A stretch of DNA of 64,000 bases. It comes from Trachythela sp. YZ-2020. Lineage: Eukaryota; Cnidaria; Anthozoa; Malacalcyonacea; Clavulariidae. Where the stretch lies: contig JADLSH010000204.1 in the NCBI GenBank assembly GCA_016169945.1, positions 248,001-312,000 of the forward strand. Direction: 5' to 3'. Positions 46,301 to 52,616 of this stretch are shown here, piece by piece (position 1 is the first letter of the stretch; each line of letters begins with the position of its first letter). The notes below the pieces were generated by a model, which was not told the DNA's origin, did not search any database, and saw nothing but the letters and a program-made list of their open reading frames with translations. The translations under genes were made by a program, and so were the position numbers.

Positions 46301-48411
46301 GAAGTCCAGAGGAAGATCAAAACCTCGATCTGAGCAATAAATGGCGAGGCCATTCTGACGACTGCGCACCGAAACCCGAAAAGTGCAATAGTCCATTCAT
46401 TTGCATGCATGAGGAAATGAGAAATCTTACAGAATATTGTGAGCCACCAGATATTATGTGTATCTGTGTATGAAACAAGTTTCTGTATATAAACGAATTT
46501 CAGACACTCCGTTTTTAAAATAATTAATCTTGTCTCTATTTTAGTATAATATTGCAACCATGTGGCCATTGTTGTTATAGGCAAGTTTATGACGCACATG
46601 GGTAATAAACTTCGTGATAAATTTTAAGTTAAAGATGATATTTAAGTAATCCAATTATTGGGCCGAAATGACAACATTGGGCCAGTTGGTGATACAGAAA
46701 ACTAATTTCTCTCAAAAGGGTTTTCTACTTACTTGAATGCAACAATAAACATGTCGGCGAGGAATTATTAAGCGAAAATAGAACAATATTAAAAGGACAA
46801 TAACTGTGGCCCAAACCGTTATATATATTAATGTCTCCCTTGTTTAACGAAATTCCTCTTACCTACAGGGTGAACGTGGGTCAGATGGGCTTCCTCGCTT
46901 CGAGGTAATAACATTTAACTATTGTTGTTATGATCATGTTGGTCGACATCCACACGTGCATGCGTATCAGCATATAACCTCCGTGCGGTATCAGTATAAT
47001 ATAATCCGGTGTGGCCGGTGTGCGTGGGACATTAAGGTCAGGTTACACGAGGCAATTTTGCTGCAACTTGCAACGCAATTTTGGACACAGAGTGATGTTA
47101 GGTATAAAAAGTATATTCGCAGAAAAATTGGGAGCACGAATCTCGTTCTACTTTGCTGATATTTTCCTGCTAATATAAACATACCCACAAAGCACGACGA
47201 AAGGAATGAGAATGATAATATCGGTGAAGTGAAACATGGACCATGTTCACTGTTTTTCCTTTGCGTACATTTCTACATAACATTCCTCTGTACAGAAATT
47301 GCGTTGCAAGTTGCAGCAAAAATTGCCCCGTGTATAACATGGCTTTAATGCAGTAGCAAAGAACACAACCAAAGGGTTCCAGCAGTTTGTATAATCAACT
47401 TTAGTCATCATGGCAATCTGTTAGACCTGCACGAATGCACGACCTGTTGAATTCATTTTCATACTATACGTGTATACAACCACAAATTACGCTACAGCAC
47501 ACATGGTTACTACAATATTCATTTTATTGTGTAGTGTAACCTTTGCAACATGGGTGAATTAGTGTTTTTGTGTAATTACCAACAATATATAGGCCATTCT
47601 ACACACTATAGACTATGTACACATAATTATGCCTATTTAGATCAATCATAGTTGAACATTTGCAATACTTATGTTCGCACATATCTTTAAAATTTACAGG
47701 AAATCAAGGATTTGCTGATTCATGCATTGAACGACTACCAAATTACACAAAATGGTTACTATAACAACATTTATCACGTCACATCACGTGCTTTGACTGA
47801 CGGTCGAACAGACACTGGTGGTTGGGGCAGTGAAACAGCAAAGATTGGGAACTACATTCAAACAACATATGTTCGTCCTGTCTTCGTCACATCAGCCACA
47901 GTGGGTGGAGGTTATATACCATCTTGGAGTAAGGACACCGGACGAGGACATGGGCGACTCAATTTGGAATACTCAACTGACGGCAAGAACTGGATTAAGG
48001 TAATTATCATCATGACACATAATTAAGATTTCGAAATGAATATTTTAAAATATTCTAGAAGATCTTACCACAATTCCAGTAGACCAAAACTGCCTAACTA
48101 GTCAGACAGTGGCGGCGTCTAAAACGTCTGAGGCGAATTAGTCGTCAAATATAAATACGGGAAATTAGAAAGACGAGTAAAAAAATTACGTCGTCTGTTA
48201 AGCAGGTGCACGGTGTACGAGAATAAGCCTGGCAAAACTCTGAAAATATTCGTTCTTGTTTTAGAGCACTGCTTTCTATGAACCTGGGGAAGGGAATTTC
48301 AAGACTATAAACATCGATCCTGTCACTGCTCAATATTGGCGAATGATATCAGCTGATAATGAGTGGGTTGGAGCAACTGAGTTTGCTTTGAAACCTTTAA
48401 TCAAGACATGA
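16272..48411 (+). CDS. gene B: secreted short collagen with C-terminal discoidin (F5/8 type C)-like domain
   Basis: Eleven exons can be joined: 16272-16379, 24269-24328, 24553-24597, 26174-26230, 43169-43195, 43738-43782, 45178-45213, 45902-45946, 46869-46904, 47700-47999 and 48265-48411. All junctions are phase 0 with GT-AG borders, and the lengths sum to 906 bp, or 301 residues plus stop. Domains: signal peptide (residues 1 to about 19); a short linker with one Cys; a collagen region from about residue 45 to 153 with one Gly-to-Ser break; and an F5/8C-like domain from about 160 to the end. It is probably exported to the extracellular matrix or body surface as a trimer. Introns 1 and 4 are hugely expanded by transposons (7.9 and 16.9 kb), whereas the comparable gene A intron 3131-3490 is 358 bp. 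ATTAAA lies at 48532-48537. The function of the globular end (glycan, lipid or protein binding) is not decided by sequence. Confidence 0.85.
16651..18110 (-). mobile_element. 5'-truncated LINE, minus strand, in gene B intron 1
   Basis: Read on the minus strand, it holds the reverse-transcriptase half of ORF2 and a short 3' UTR, and ends in an ATTATTATTATCC-type tail. The endonuclease half is missing. The reading frame closes just beyond 18105, where the truncated 5' end must lie. Confidence 0.82.
16787..18073 (-). CDS. LINE reverse transcriptase fragment (YADD), C-terminal half of ORF2
   Basis: The 428 residues from the first Met carry reverse-transcriptase blocks in order: QISVLPQLAKVLEKI, HAFLKGRSTISAL, IFIDFCKAFDMVDH, AGVPQGSVISPMLFNVYIDD, catalytic KYADDCTL, then NVKKTKDMWL and LLGMGFQNNLKWNNHI. 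The frame stays open upstream of this Met to about 18105 (VFDYLIPAWFLKQ). No internal stop is present, so the copy is fairly young though truncated. Its sequence is clearly different from the other LINEs here (YADD, CKAFDMVDH), so it belongs to another lineage. Confidence 0.85.
   Translation of the reverse strand: MKQYSEDLAPVAHNIITSSIIQCKYPTLYKQALITPVPKIVPPKNIETDFRQISVLPQLAKVLEKIQLQLNCADLTLKDNQHAFLKGRSTISALIETSQKWFDKTDNTAHGRKGIHAIFIDFCKAFDMVDHRILLSKLASINITKSFWLWIRDFLSMRSQQVKLLQMLSTSAPCPAGVPQGSVISPMLFNVYIDDLEDEIPANLTVDTSKYADDCTLQQALDIIQNWSVSNKMTINVKKTKDMWLCFTESVSEPPPVYIGDELVERVDKFKLLGMGFQNNLKWNNHIETVIQKANRQVYILRECRKANLPVEVGITLYKSKIRSILEYASPIWGGLPTYLVNEIERTQTRCLRVLGYNNDCLQSLSDRREELLKREAWKIMNDPSHPFHTRLFKSNNPYDLRTINSKNTLSRTERHKRSFLARASALT
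21404..21511. repeat. foldback element enclosing CCCTAA-like repeats
   Basis: The arms GGCGCTTTCTCGATGTATGA and TCATATATCGAGAAAGAGCC pair with few mismatches. Between them are degenerate telomere-type repeats (CCTAACCCCCAACCTAACCC, then AATAATCCCTAA). Confidence 0.75.
21837..22189. mobile_element. 353-bp MITE with about 30-bp inverted termini
   Basis: The left end CAAGGGAACACAGCAGACTG continues AAATTCCTCTA. It is matched on the right by TAGAGGAATTT followed by CAGTCTGTTGTGTTCCCTTG, with one mismatch. No clear target duplication. A short minus-strand ORF inside has no recognisable domain. Confidence 0.75.
22278..22440. mobile_element. hAT-like MITE, CAGTGGCGTAACC family
   Basis: Ends CAGTGGCGTAACC and GCCTATGCCACTG are complementary apart from two or three mismatches. 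The same terminus family occurs at 33628-33771 and 41971-42351, where the 8-bp duplications are visible; here the duplication is not recognisable. Confidence 0.65.
24269..24328 (+). CDS. gene B exon: start of collagen region
   Basis: CCTCTTTAG acceptor, 60 bp encoding ALDLVIVEGKDGNNGLPGLK, GTATAT donor. A non-collagen lead of about eight residues is followed by four triplets. It is the counterpart of gene A 1261-1314. Confidence 0.85.
24553..24597 (+). CDS. gene B collagen exon, 45 bp
   Basis: CTTTTCAG acceptor, 45 bp encoding GDLGERGPHGLTGVR, GTACGT donor. Same length and position as gene A 1874-1918. Confidence 0.88.
24722..25838. mobile_element. 1.1-kb hAT-like non-autonomous element
   Basis: The left end CAGAGACGTAGCGAGC and the right end GCTTCGCTACGTCCCTG are complementary with small differences. 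Flanks CCTGTGAG (24714-24721) and TCTGAGAG (25839-25846) agree at 6 of 8 positions, as expected for an aged 8-bp duplication. G/C homopolymer runs lie just inside both ends. No transposase ORF. Confidence 0.7.
26174..26230 (+). CDS. gene B collagen exon, 57 bp
   Basis: CGCATAG acceptor, 57 bp encoding GPPGRAGDKGSVGVIKGSK, consensus GTAAGT donor. One extra residue shifts the triplet register near the end (GVIK-GSK). Counterpart of gene A 3078-3131 (54 bp). Confidence 0.85.
26786..28997 (-). mobile_element. 5'-truncated LINE, minus strand, with (ACAAT)6 tail
   Basis: On the minus strand, the reverse-transcriptase part of ORF2 is followed by about 180 bp of 3' UTR and six copies of ACAAT (plus-strand ATTGT, 26786-26815). 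The frame stays open upstream to about 28990, where the endonuclease half is missing. The single uninterrupted ORF suggests a recent insertion. It lies in the 16.9-kb gene B intron. Confidence 0.87.
26997..28910 (-). CDS. LINE ORF2 fragment: reverse transcriptase (FADD)
   Basis: The 637 residues from the first Met hold all reverse-transcriptase blocks intact: SSKATGPDSISVKILK, NNYRPISVLSILSKILEKHV, QSAFRKGYSTESAL, FVDFRKAFDVVDH, GVPQGSVLGPVLFLLFVNDL, catalytic IFADDTTL, TDKTKSLLV and LGVTLDKSLTYEAHIDHL. These are followed by the C-terminal region with IHDRNTRYSNF and WNKINLNMRK. The frame continues upstream without a Met (ARKSNTPADWENYKRTR), so the start given is not a natural one. No endonuclease is present, so it cannot act alone. 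Confidence 0.87.
   Translation of the reverse strand: MIKKSKRVYFQETIENNKGNPKGIWKALKSLTKTQKSNKIAELKCENNTMETDPLKMAEMLNDYFVNIIKQIGDDSFSTDLFDGKKLDEFISSRIDNFITQFNIPPITLEEVTDLINNLPSSKATGPDSISVKILKLVAPVFCHPLTKLLNLSIADGTFPSKWKIARVTPLFKTGSRDLRNNYRPISVLSILSKILEKHVAKSLMSYLVKNGLLYKLQSAFRKGYSTESALIKLTDQILFNMDNDEVTAMIFVDFRKAFDVVDHQLLLTKLKLYRVSDSALSWFTSYVTNRSQFVTIERQRSDCLPIKQGVPQGSVLGPVLFLLFVNDLPLHLTRTSTDIFADDTTLSASAHWTDIPTVVQDINNDLEKISEWSTRNRMIINTDKTKSLLVTGKRLEKKILGSDNENLALAVKLGNTQIDQVSCQKLLGVTLDKSLTYEAHIDHLCKQLSKRLGLFKHISPYLKKRQRELYYNAVIKPTLMYGSVVWDCCSAECFQKVLRLQKRAARIILDSERTTPSIYLFNTLNWLPFTKQSMIKRTIVAFKRVNTFYYTPDYLDSFLVRNSDIHDRNTRYSNFNMLCPKFKRKTEGGRTFAVRTVIDWNKINLNMRKTRTVSNFKKNLYSQLLNEQKAASNIER
29370..29540 (+). 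repeat. dispersed repeat R, end fragment
   Basis: The block around TAAGTACCAATACTTCATGT and the following GCGCACAATTAATCAT is repeated at 42960-43030, at the right end of another copy of R. Only this end of the repeat is recognisable here. Confidence 0.6.
29590..31095 (+). pseudogene. decayed LINE ORF2 (reverse transcriptase to C-terminus) and 3' end
   Basis: Conserved blocks appear in changing frames. First KNTWKGIKQLI (29593-29835), then FGFRSNRSTT and SKAFDTVDHKILL near 29930-30050. CGVPQ-SVLGPLLFL follows near 30205-30250 and FADDSNLFW near 30300-30330, then the C-terminal HGYNTRLPSKSSFPLPIART and WNS in 30643-30909. Several frameshifts and deletions make it inactive. The 3' UTR has an exact 8-bp hairpin, CCACCTGA (30996-31003) with TCAGGTGG (31026-31033), a common LINE 3'-end feature. 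The G/T tandem tract starts directly after this element. Confidence 0.75.
31117..31622 (+). repeat. (GGT/GTT)n G/T-only tract
   Basis: About 500 bp of GGTGGTGTT-type units with almost no A or C on the plus strand. ORFs on both strands are simple consequences of the triplet repeat (Gly/Val or His/Asn/Thr strings). Confidence 0.95.
31623..32618 (+). repeat. 7-bp satellite (TTTGTTG)n, about 140 copies
   Basis: A near-perfect array of the 7-bp unit TTTGTTG; I noticed one substitution, near 32191. Because 7 is not a multiple of 3, all three frames stay open and give a repeated heptapeptide. These are not genes. Confidence 0.97.
32619..33290 (+). repeat. 8-bp satellite (TTTGTTGG)n grading into T-rich variants
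   Basis: The unit changes abruptly from 7 to 8 bp by one added G (TTTGTTGG), with occasional TTTGTTTGCTTG variants. After about 33080 it becomes longer T runs (TTTTTTGTTTTGTTG), ending near 33290. Confidence 0.95.
33343..33470. repeat. fragment of dispersed repeat R (terminal part)
   Basis: CTCGCGCATGCGCATAACGT, a later GTCCATGAC and TTTGGATTCCGC resemble the R arm at 41520-41600. Short and diverged. Confidence 0.5.
33628..33771. mobile_element. 144-bp hAT-like MITE, CAGTGGCGTAGCC family
   Basis: Left end CAGTGGCGTAGCC; right end ends CTACACCACTG. Flanks CTGATCAT (33620-33627) and CTGATCAG (33772-33779) agree at 7 of 8 bases. A G9 run follows the left terminus. Confidence 0.8.
33780..34489. 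other. non-coding stretch of gene B intron
   Basis: No exon, repeat arm or recognisable coding similarity was seen. Base composition is as in the surrounding intron. Confidence 0.5.
34500..35253 (+). repeat. left terminal inverted repeat of the MULE
   Basis: It complements 37140-38015 along nearly its whole length, for example ACCGAGATCACATAAACCGT near 34988 against its complement near 37400. It carries about six copies of the G-rich 10-11-bp minisatellite near 34515-34580. Confidence 0.88.
35253..35411. repeat. foldback (hairpin) element inside the MULE
   Basis: CTAAATGGTTTTCCGTGCAG and the following GATAGCGTGATCCATG are answered by CATGGATCACGCTATC and then CTGCACGGAAAACCATTTAG. Arms are about 49 bp with about 60 bp between them. 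A TA lies on each side, which would fit a mariner-like MITE, but TA is too short to be firm. Confidence 0.7.
35527..36585 (+). pseudogene. MULE-associated SWIM zinc-finger protein remnant with one in-frame stop
   Basis: Two segments in the same frame are separated only by TAA at 35794-35796. The first (35527-35796) has a SWIM-type pattern: CDRSC, then CEH, then AVVQTRGSLSEFFAWYTKSK and RGPRL. SWIM fingers sit C-terminal to the catalytic domain in MULE transposases and probably contact DNA. The second segment has its first ATG at 35803. It is basic at its start (GRKPSNRKRSNRQK), then contains a tandem duplication of about 45 residues (NVTSIPAPHPLRQIAPR / NVTSIPTPHPLRHIAPR, each followed by VVQQISNAVRN). 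It ends in a Cys/His-containing stretch (RCYGCNKEI, later HFHLRASC) that could be a further small zinc-binding unit. The catalytic part of a transposase is missing. Confidence 0.7.
36677..37070. repeat. nested inverted-repeat element inside the MULE
   Basis: AATAATTTCTTTATTAATAA and the following CGACCAG (36677-36703) form an exact 27-bp inverted pair with 37044-37070. Between the arms lies a CTGATGATGGAGTAAACTCC-GAAAC segment and a second, smaller inverted element (36897-37044). Confidence 0.75.
36897..37044. mobile_element. 148-bp MITE with GGGGCCGGTTGTATAAAA termini
   Basis: GGGGCCGGTTGTATAAAA at left pairs with TTTTATACAACCGACCCC at right (one mismatch). It interrupts the right flank of the surrounding inverted repeat. 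Comparison with the left arm (CTTCTGGTCG in complement) suggests it inserted within a CTGG-type site. Confidence 0.75.
37140..38015 (-). repeat. right terminal inverted repeat of the MULE
   Basis: Complement of 34500-35253. The minisatellite (GTTCCCCGGTTCCCTCGTTC and variants) spans roughly 37801-37999 here, about three times longer than in the left arm, which explains the unequal arm lengths. Confidence 0.88.
38390..40193 (+). repeat. dispersed repeat R, copy 2 (left part)
   Basis: It opens with GCGCCTTGCGAGGGTACTAA and TTCCG, matched in inverted form at about 41755-41785. Further shared blocks include GCAAAGTCGTCCGCCATTTT, the CGCATGCGC palindrome near 38510, TTTTAAAGCGTTTTAAAC near 39290 and TTTTACAGTAAATCAAAGCT near 39940. 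The repeat is interrupted at 40194 and resumes at about 42682 with ATAATGGGCGAGGGGATTCT, running to about 43030. There is no coding capacity. Confidence 0.75.
40835..41790 (-). repeat. dispersed repeat R, copy 3, inverted, inside the hAT element
   Basis: In complement it follows the order of copies 1 and 2, from GGGCGAGGGGATTCTGCATG near 40845-40870 to the GAGGGTACTAATTCCG end near 41755-41775. Together with copy 2 it forms a very large inverted repeat across the nested stack. Confidence 0.75.
41607..41717. repeat. foldback element enclosing CCCTAA repeats
   Basis: GGTTATAATTCCATGACACG pairs with CGTGTCATGGAATTGTAACC. Between the arms is AATCCCTAACCCTAACCCTA, more than two perfect telomere-type units. 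It is inserted in repeat R copy 3, which is continuous in copy 2. Confidence 0.8.
41971..42351. mobile_element. 381-bp hAT-type MITE nested inside the larger hAT element
   Basis: CAGTGGCGTAAC and GTTACGCCACTG are exact complements. GAATGCCT is duplicated exactly at 41963-41970 and 42352-42359. Confidence 0.93.
43169..43195 (+). CDS. gene B collagen micro-exon, 27 bp
   Basis: ATATTTTAG acceptor, 27 bp encoding GDIGVPGGP, GTAAGT donor. Same length as gene A 3490-3516. Confidence 0.86.
43738..43782 (+). CDS. gene B collagen exon, 45 bp
   Basis: GATAACAG acceptor, 45 bp encoding GRIGEPGSHGQIGNK, GTAAGG donor. This is the intact counterpart of the microsatellite-disrupted gene A exon at 3805. 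Confidence 0.88.
43961..44712 (+). repeat. 32-bp minisatellite, about 23 copies, in a gene B intron
   Basis: Unit TATGTTACGATACGGTTATC + TTATACCTTCGG. Most copies are identical or differ at one or two positions; three copies carry a 4-bp insertion (GTACGTATG or GTCCGTATG). Each unit contains ATACC-TTC-GGTAT, able to form a 5-bp hairpin. A 32-bp period leaves all three frames open, so the long ORFs here are not genes. Confidence 0.95.
45178..45213 (+). CDS. gene B collagen exon, 36 bp
   Basis: ATTTTCAG acceptor, 36 bp encoding GDAGERGPKGRK, GTAATT donor. Confidence 0.87.
45781..45837. repeat. short perfect hairpin
   Basis: TGAATATCGGTGAATAA and TTATTCACCGATATTCA are exact 17-bp complements separated by 23 bp. 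Probably the core of a small foldback repeat in the intron. Confidence 0.8.
45902..45946 (+). CDS. gene B collagen exon with Gly-to-Ser break, 45 bp
   Basis: TGTTTATAG acceptor, 45 bp encoding GDKGYISEWGMDGED, GTAAGA donor. The third triplet starts with Ser, as in gene A exon 9344-9379. Confidence 0.86.
46869..46904 (+). CDS. gene B last collagen exon, 36 bp
   Basis: CCTACAG acceptor, 36 bp encoding GERGSDGLPRFE, GTAATA donor. The final triplet lacks Gly and marks the end of the triple helix. Confidence 0.86.
47036..47344. mobile_element. 309-bp MITE with TTAA flanks
   Basis: The termini are complementary for about 45 bp, with few gaps, around GGCAATTTTGCTGCAACTTG and the following CAACGCAATTT. 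TTAA lies at both outer edges (47032-47035 and 47345-47348), fitting a Kolobok or piggyBac-type target. Confidence 0.72.
47700..47999 (+). CDS. gene B exon: discoidin-like domain, N-terminal part
   Basis: AATTTACAG acceptor, 300 bp in phase 0, GTAATT donor. It carries SRALTDGRTDTGGWGSETAK, YVRPVFVTSATVGGGYIPSW and LNLEYSTDGKNWIK. It is highly similar to gene A 11497-11805, except for a shorter segment after the GYIPSW/GFIPSW strand. The LEYSTDGKNW strand is very typical of F5/8C domains. Confidence 0.9.
48265..48411 (+). CDS. gene B terminal exon: discoidin-like domain end and stop
   Basis: TTGTTTTAG acceptor, 147 bp ending in TGA. It encodes PVTAQYWRMISADNEWVGAT and EFALKPLIKT, almost the same as the end of gene A. 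ATTAAA follows at 48532-48537. Confidence 0.9.
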   Translation, partial: STAFYEPGEGNFKTINIDPVTAQYWRMISADNEWVGATEFALKPLIKT

Positions 48412-48566
48412 ACCTACGGACTCACAAGTCTAATTCTTTTATTCGGATGTTTTTGTTGGATATCATATTATGATGTATTTTCCTTAGTAAACATGCTTTT
48501 ACATTTTTTTCCTTTTCTCTTCTGATATACAATTAAAGTGATTTTTATTATATATCTGTGCAGTTT

Positions 48567-48866
48567 TTTGTATATTTTTTTTTATTTTATTCAACTTCGC
48601 CTCAATGGCAGGGAGTCCACAACAGCGTCAGCCAATTACTGTGGCCCCATTGTTAGTTCCTAAGGGTTAGTATTAGAGGGAGGAAACCGGAGTACCCGGG
48701 GAAAACCCTCGAAGCACAGGAGAGAATCTCAGCTTACATGAGTTATTTGAGCACACTGCCGATCTCATGCGAGTACCAACAGTGACCTCGACCTGTTGTG
48801 AAACCGGCTCAACTCAGTGGTAAGAGGCAGCGCGCTAACCGCTTCCGCCACCCGTGCTACCCTTAA
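48567..48866 (-). mobile_element. tRNA-derived SINE, minus strand
   Basis: On the minus strand the head reads GGTGGCGGAAGCGGTTAGCG, which resembles a pol III A box. A B-box-like GGTCGAGGTC follows about 50 bp later. The body contains the complement of GAGGAAACCGGAGTACCCGG, a block I recall as widespread in marine invertebrate repeats. The 3' end runs into AATAAAATAAAAAAAA. It lies 150 bp after gene B. Confidence 0.7.
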
Positions 48867-48987
48867 TTTAATTTTTAATTTAATCTTTAATAATTTAATC
48901 TTTAATAATTTAATCTTTAATCTTCAATCGTCTCTTTGAACTTTCATGCCAACTTTTCGACTATATTGCCAACATTTCGACACACGA

Positions 48988-49083
48988 TTCCACAGTCCTT
49001 CGCATTTCCGCCGCGTCTCTCATCACCAAGCCTGCAAACGGGCACATCTGCCCGTATCTTAGGGTTAGCGAAGGACTGTGGAA
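48988..49083. repeat. foldback element enclosing a TTAGGG-type motif
   Basis: TTCCACAGTCCTTCGC and GCGAAGGACTGTGGAA are exact 16-bp complements. An inner GGGCACATCTGCCC hairpin and CTTAGGGTTAG lie between them. Confidence 0.8.
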
Positions 49084-49799
49084 GAGTCAGATATTACCAC
49101 ATGTTATTACCGAAGATAGATTTTCGCCTCGAATATATCTAATTACTTTATAATGACGATCTTTCTTGTTTCCCGAGAGCTATAAGGTGCAGGGTTGTTT
49201 AGTAAATGTCTGAGTCATTCTCAGCTGAATATCAGTGACGTTCCATATATGATGAAGCAGTAAGGCAGATACAATAGTGAACCAGCTATTTCACAATCTT
49301 CAATTACCAAAGCAGTATACGTCTCAAGCAGATACCTGAATCGAGGCAAGCATAACATCTGTTAAAGAAGTATAAAGGAAAGATGCAATACTTAGGAATC
49401 ATAATTTTGCATTGCCAAAACAATCTATTGGTATTTAGTTCGACTTTTTGGACTTGCAGACTTTTAGATTTTTGATATCATCACACATATATACATTTTA
49501 TAATTTTTCTGACTCGCAAATACATGTAGCAATTGCTACTCTAGGCGAGTGAGTCTCTAAATTTACATAAATTCATATAATAATGAGTATAAGTAAGTTT
49601 TTACGTACACTCATGATAAAATATAATATTTAATTATTTTCGTAAGGGGAAGAAAAACAATAGTTAGAAGAAAAATCCCGAAAAACGTTTGATATTATAT
49701 TTTTAAACACGACGAGAAAGGTTGGAAGAAAGAAAAGATTAATAAGTAAAAATATTTATATAATTCATGATAAGCTTATTCATGATATTTGACTTTTGA

Positions 49800-50450
49800 C
49801 ATATTTCAGGTGCTTCAATATACGCATCTGCCTCCTAGAGAATATTCACAGGTATTTTCCCCAGTTATTTCTTGAACGCACTTTTTGACAACTTCCTAAG
49901 ATTGATTGGTATCTCATTCCAAAGTTTACACCAATTCGCGAGAAAATATTTTTTGTACTTCAATTCTTGACATTTTTATTTTCAGATGTCAATGATCGTG
50001 TACTATAGGAATGAATCTTTGATGTTTTGTAAATATTCATTGAGCAATATTGTATATCATGCATCAGTTCACACACTGATTCACAATATAAAAAATTCAA
50101 AGACAAGATACTGGCATCGATAAATAAAGGAATTGCATGTTCGTTTTTACAACAAAATACATCAGACGAATTACGCGCTTTTGGAGTTCGAGAATTTTGT
50201 TTAGATATGTCTTGCAAGCATTTCCCCACACAGCACGTCCGTAGGTTAAATATGGCACTATTATTGACTGATAATTTATTCAACTGAGCTAAAGAGTGCC
50301 ATCTGCTGCCCGAACAGTATAGGTCCAATATACTGAAGCATATATTTGAGATTTTTTTATTATCAAAACAATCTTTGACTTCTTTAGCTAAAGTGACTGT
50401 CTGCTGCAAAACAGGAATACAAGATATACTGAAGCATTTGTTTGGCAAAA
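49800..50450 (-). pseudogene. decayed LINE ORF2 C-terminus (unit 1 copy)
   Basis: On the minus strand, frames give KIHSYSTRSLTSENK followed by LWNEIPINLRKLSKSAFKK, the usual C-terminal HSYNTRS and LWNSIP-LR-FKK signatures of LINE ORF2. The N-terminal side (49960-50448 ORF) is too diverged to be certain. A second copy lies at 52060-52584, so the insertion predates the duplication. Confidence 0.6.
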
Positions 50451-50501
50451 CAAAAGTCCGTTTCGTATAGTTAGCTGTTGGCGACGTGCTTTGAAAATCG
50501 C

Positions 50502-50618
50502 ATGACAGAGATGAATTCCACCTTTAGTACTTGTTTTGGAAACACCAGTTTTGGAAACACTAGGCTTGAGGTCACTAGCTTTGGGAACTTAGAGACTCAG
50601 AATTGTAAAAACTTCTAG
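50502..50618 (+). pseudogene. GPCR paralogue remnant: N-terminus only
   Basis: ATG opens MTEMNSTFSTCFGNTSFGNT, identical to the intact receptor start at 52617. After 29 codons it jumps to sequence that in the intact unit lies beyond the gene (the AGAGACTCAGAATT block, 54196), then stops at TAG. The internal deletion removed all seven transmembrane segments. Confidence 0.85.
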
Positions 50619-52059
50619 AGACTAAAAATTCTAAAAACGAAAAACTTGTGAAAACTGCCGAGAACTTTGAGGAACGAAATAGTGAGGTTTCGAGCAGAAC
50701 CATTCATCAGAGTGGAATTACATTACTGTAATTACATTTACTCTGATGAATGGCTCCGCTCATTTACTCTGATGAATGGAAACGTCAGTATTTCGTTCTT
50801 CAAATTCTCGGCAGCCTACAACCTTTTCGTTTTGCTATATTCTAAACACTGCCTACCCAGCAGTCTACTTCTTTATAAACTCCGTCTAGTAGCTGCTTAG
50901 GTCCAAAAGATGAAACTTTGAGCATTTGCCCAAGAAAGTTGAAAGTTTTCTTCCACCGATATTGTAAGATTGATATGAAAGCATTCTGTGAAATTTAAGT
51001 TAAAACTGCATCGCGTTAGTCGGAGAACATGTGAATAAAACAATAGCTTTACTGTTAATCTAAGATTAGTGCTAACATTTACTGTTTCATATCCGTGTCT
51101 TGGTTGATAATGAATCCGCGGGAATAAATCATTTTGTAATAAACCTTGACTTCAGTGATGTCCTTGTATACTATTGCACCTTATCCTCTTTTAAAGCTTT
51201 GAATTTGCCCCGATTGATGTCGGAATTGAAGAAGAAGGAACTTAAATGGAAACTCTAGTCAAATTAGGACTTTAATTCTACTCTGTATTCCCGAGTTTCT
51301 CTTGAACTCCTTTAGCTATCTATTACGGAGTATTACCACATGTTATTACCGAAGAAAGATTTTCGAATGGGGTATATCTAATTAATTTATAAAGAGCGAT
51401 CTTTCTTGTTTTCCGAAAGCAATAAAGGTGCAGGGTTGTTTAGTAAATGTCTTAGTCAATCTCAGCTTAACATGAGTGACGTCCCATATGTGCTGAAACA
51501 GTAAGGCAGATACAATAGTGAACCAGTTTTTTCACAATCTTCAATTACCAAAGCAGTATACGTCTCAAGAAAATACCTGAAACGAGGCAAGCATAAGATC
51601 TGCTAAACAAGTGTAAAGGAAAGATGCAATACTTATGAATCATAATTTTTCAGTGCCAAAACAATCTAAGGTAATTAGTTCGACGTTTTAAACTTATAGA
51701 CTTTTAGACTTTTGTCATGATGAAACATATATACATTCTATAATTTTTCTGACTCGCAAATACATGTAGCATTTGTCACTCTAGGCGAGTGAGTCTCTAA
51801 ATTTACATAAATTCATATCATCATGAGTATAAGTAAGTTTTTACATACACTCATGATAAAATATAATATTGAATTATTTTCGTAAGGGGAAGAAAACAAT
51901 AGTTAGAAGAAAAAACCTAAAAAACTTTGTATAATATATTTTTAAACACAACGGGAAATGTTGGAAGAAACAAAAGATTAATAAGTTAAAATATTCATAT
52001 AAATCATGATAATCTTCTTCATGATATTTGACTTTTTACATATTTCAGGTGCTTCAATA

Positions 52060-52584
52060 TACGCATCTGCCTACTTGACAATATTCATAAATATTTTTCC
52101 CAGTTCTTTCTTGAACGCACTTTTTGACAACTTCCTAACATTGGTTAGGATCTCAACCAAAGTTTACACCAATTCGCGAGAAAGCATTTTTTTGTACTTC
52201 AAGTCTTGACATTTATATTTGAAAATTTTCAGATATGAATGATCGTGTACGATAGGAATGAATCTTTGATGTTTTGTAAAGAGAGAGGAAATATTCATTG
52301 AGCAATATTGTAATATCATGCATCATTTCACACACTGATAAATAAATGAATTGCAGGTTAAACATGGCAATATTATTGACTGATAATTTATTCAACTGAG
52401 CTAAAGAGTGCCATCTGCTGCCTAAACAGTATAGGTCCAATATACTGAAGCATATATTTGAGATTTTTTTATTGCCAAAACAGTCCTTGACTTCTTTAGC
52501 TAAAGTGACTGTCTGCTGTAAAAACGGTACAGGAATAGAAGAGACTGAAGCAATTGTTTGCCAAAACAAAAGTCCGTTTCGCAT
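52060..52584 (-). pseudogene. decayed LINE ORF2 C-terminus (unit 2 copy)
   Basis: Duplicate of 49800-50450 with about 140 bp deleted from the middle. KTSKIHSYRTRSFISEN is recognisable. Non-functional. Confidence 0.55.
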
Positions 52585-52616
52585 AGTTAGCGGTTGCGAC
52601 GTGCTTTGAAAATCGC

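Larger units (their letters stand above)
49093..51333 (+). repeat. tandem segmental duplication, unit 1 (receptor deleted)
   Basis: The unit begins TTACCACATGTTATTACCGA and is repeated at 51338 and 54898. It carries the LINE remnant (49800-50450), the GPCR 5' end (50502-50618) and the 3' flank of the GPCR locus, with the receptor body missing. Unit 1 is about 2.2 kb, unit 2 about 3.55 kb. Confidence 0.82.

Noticed and set aside
48567..48866. Functional tRNA gene
   Set aside because: A- and B-box-like sequences are diverged and followed by a SINE body and A-rich tail, so it is a SINE rather than a tRNA.
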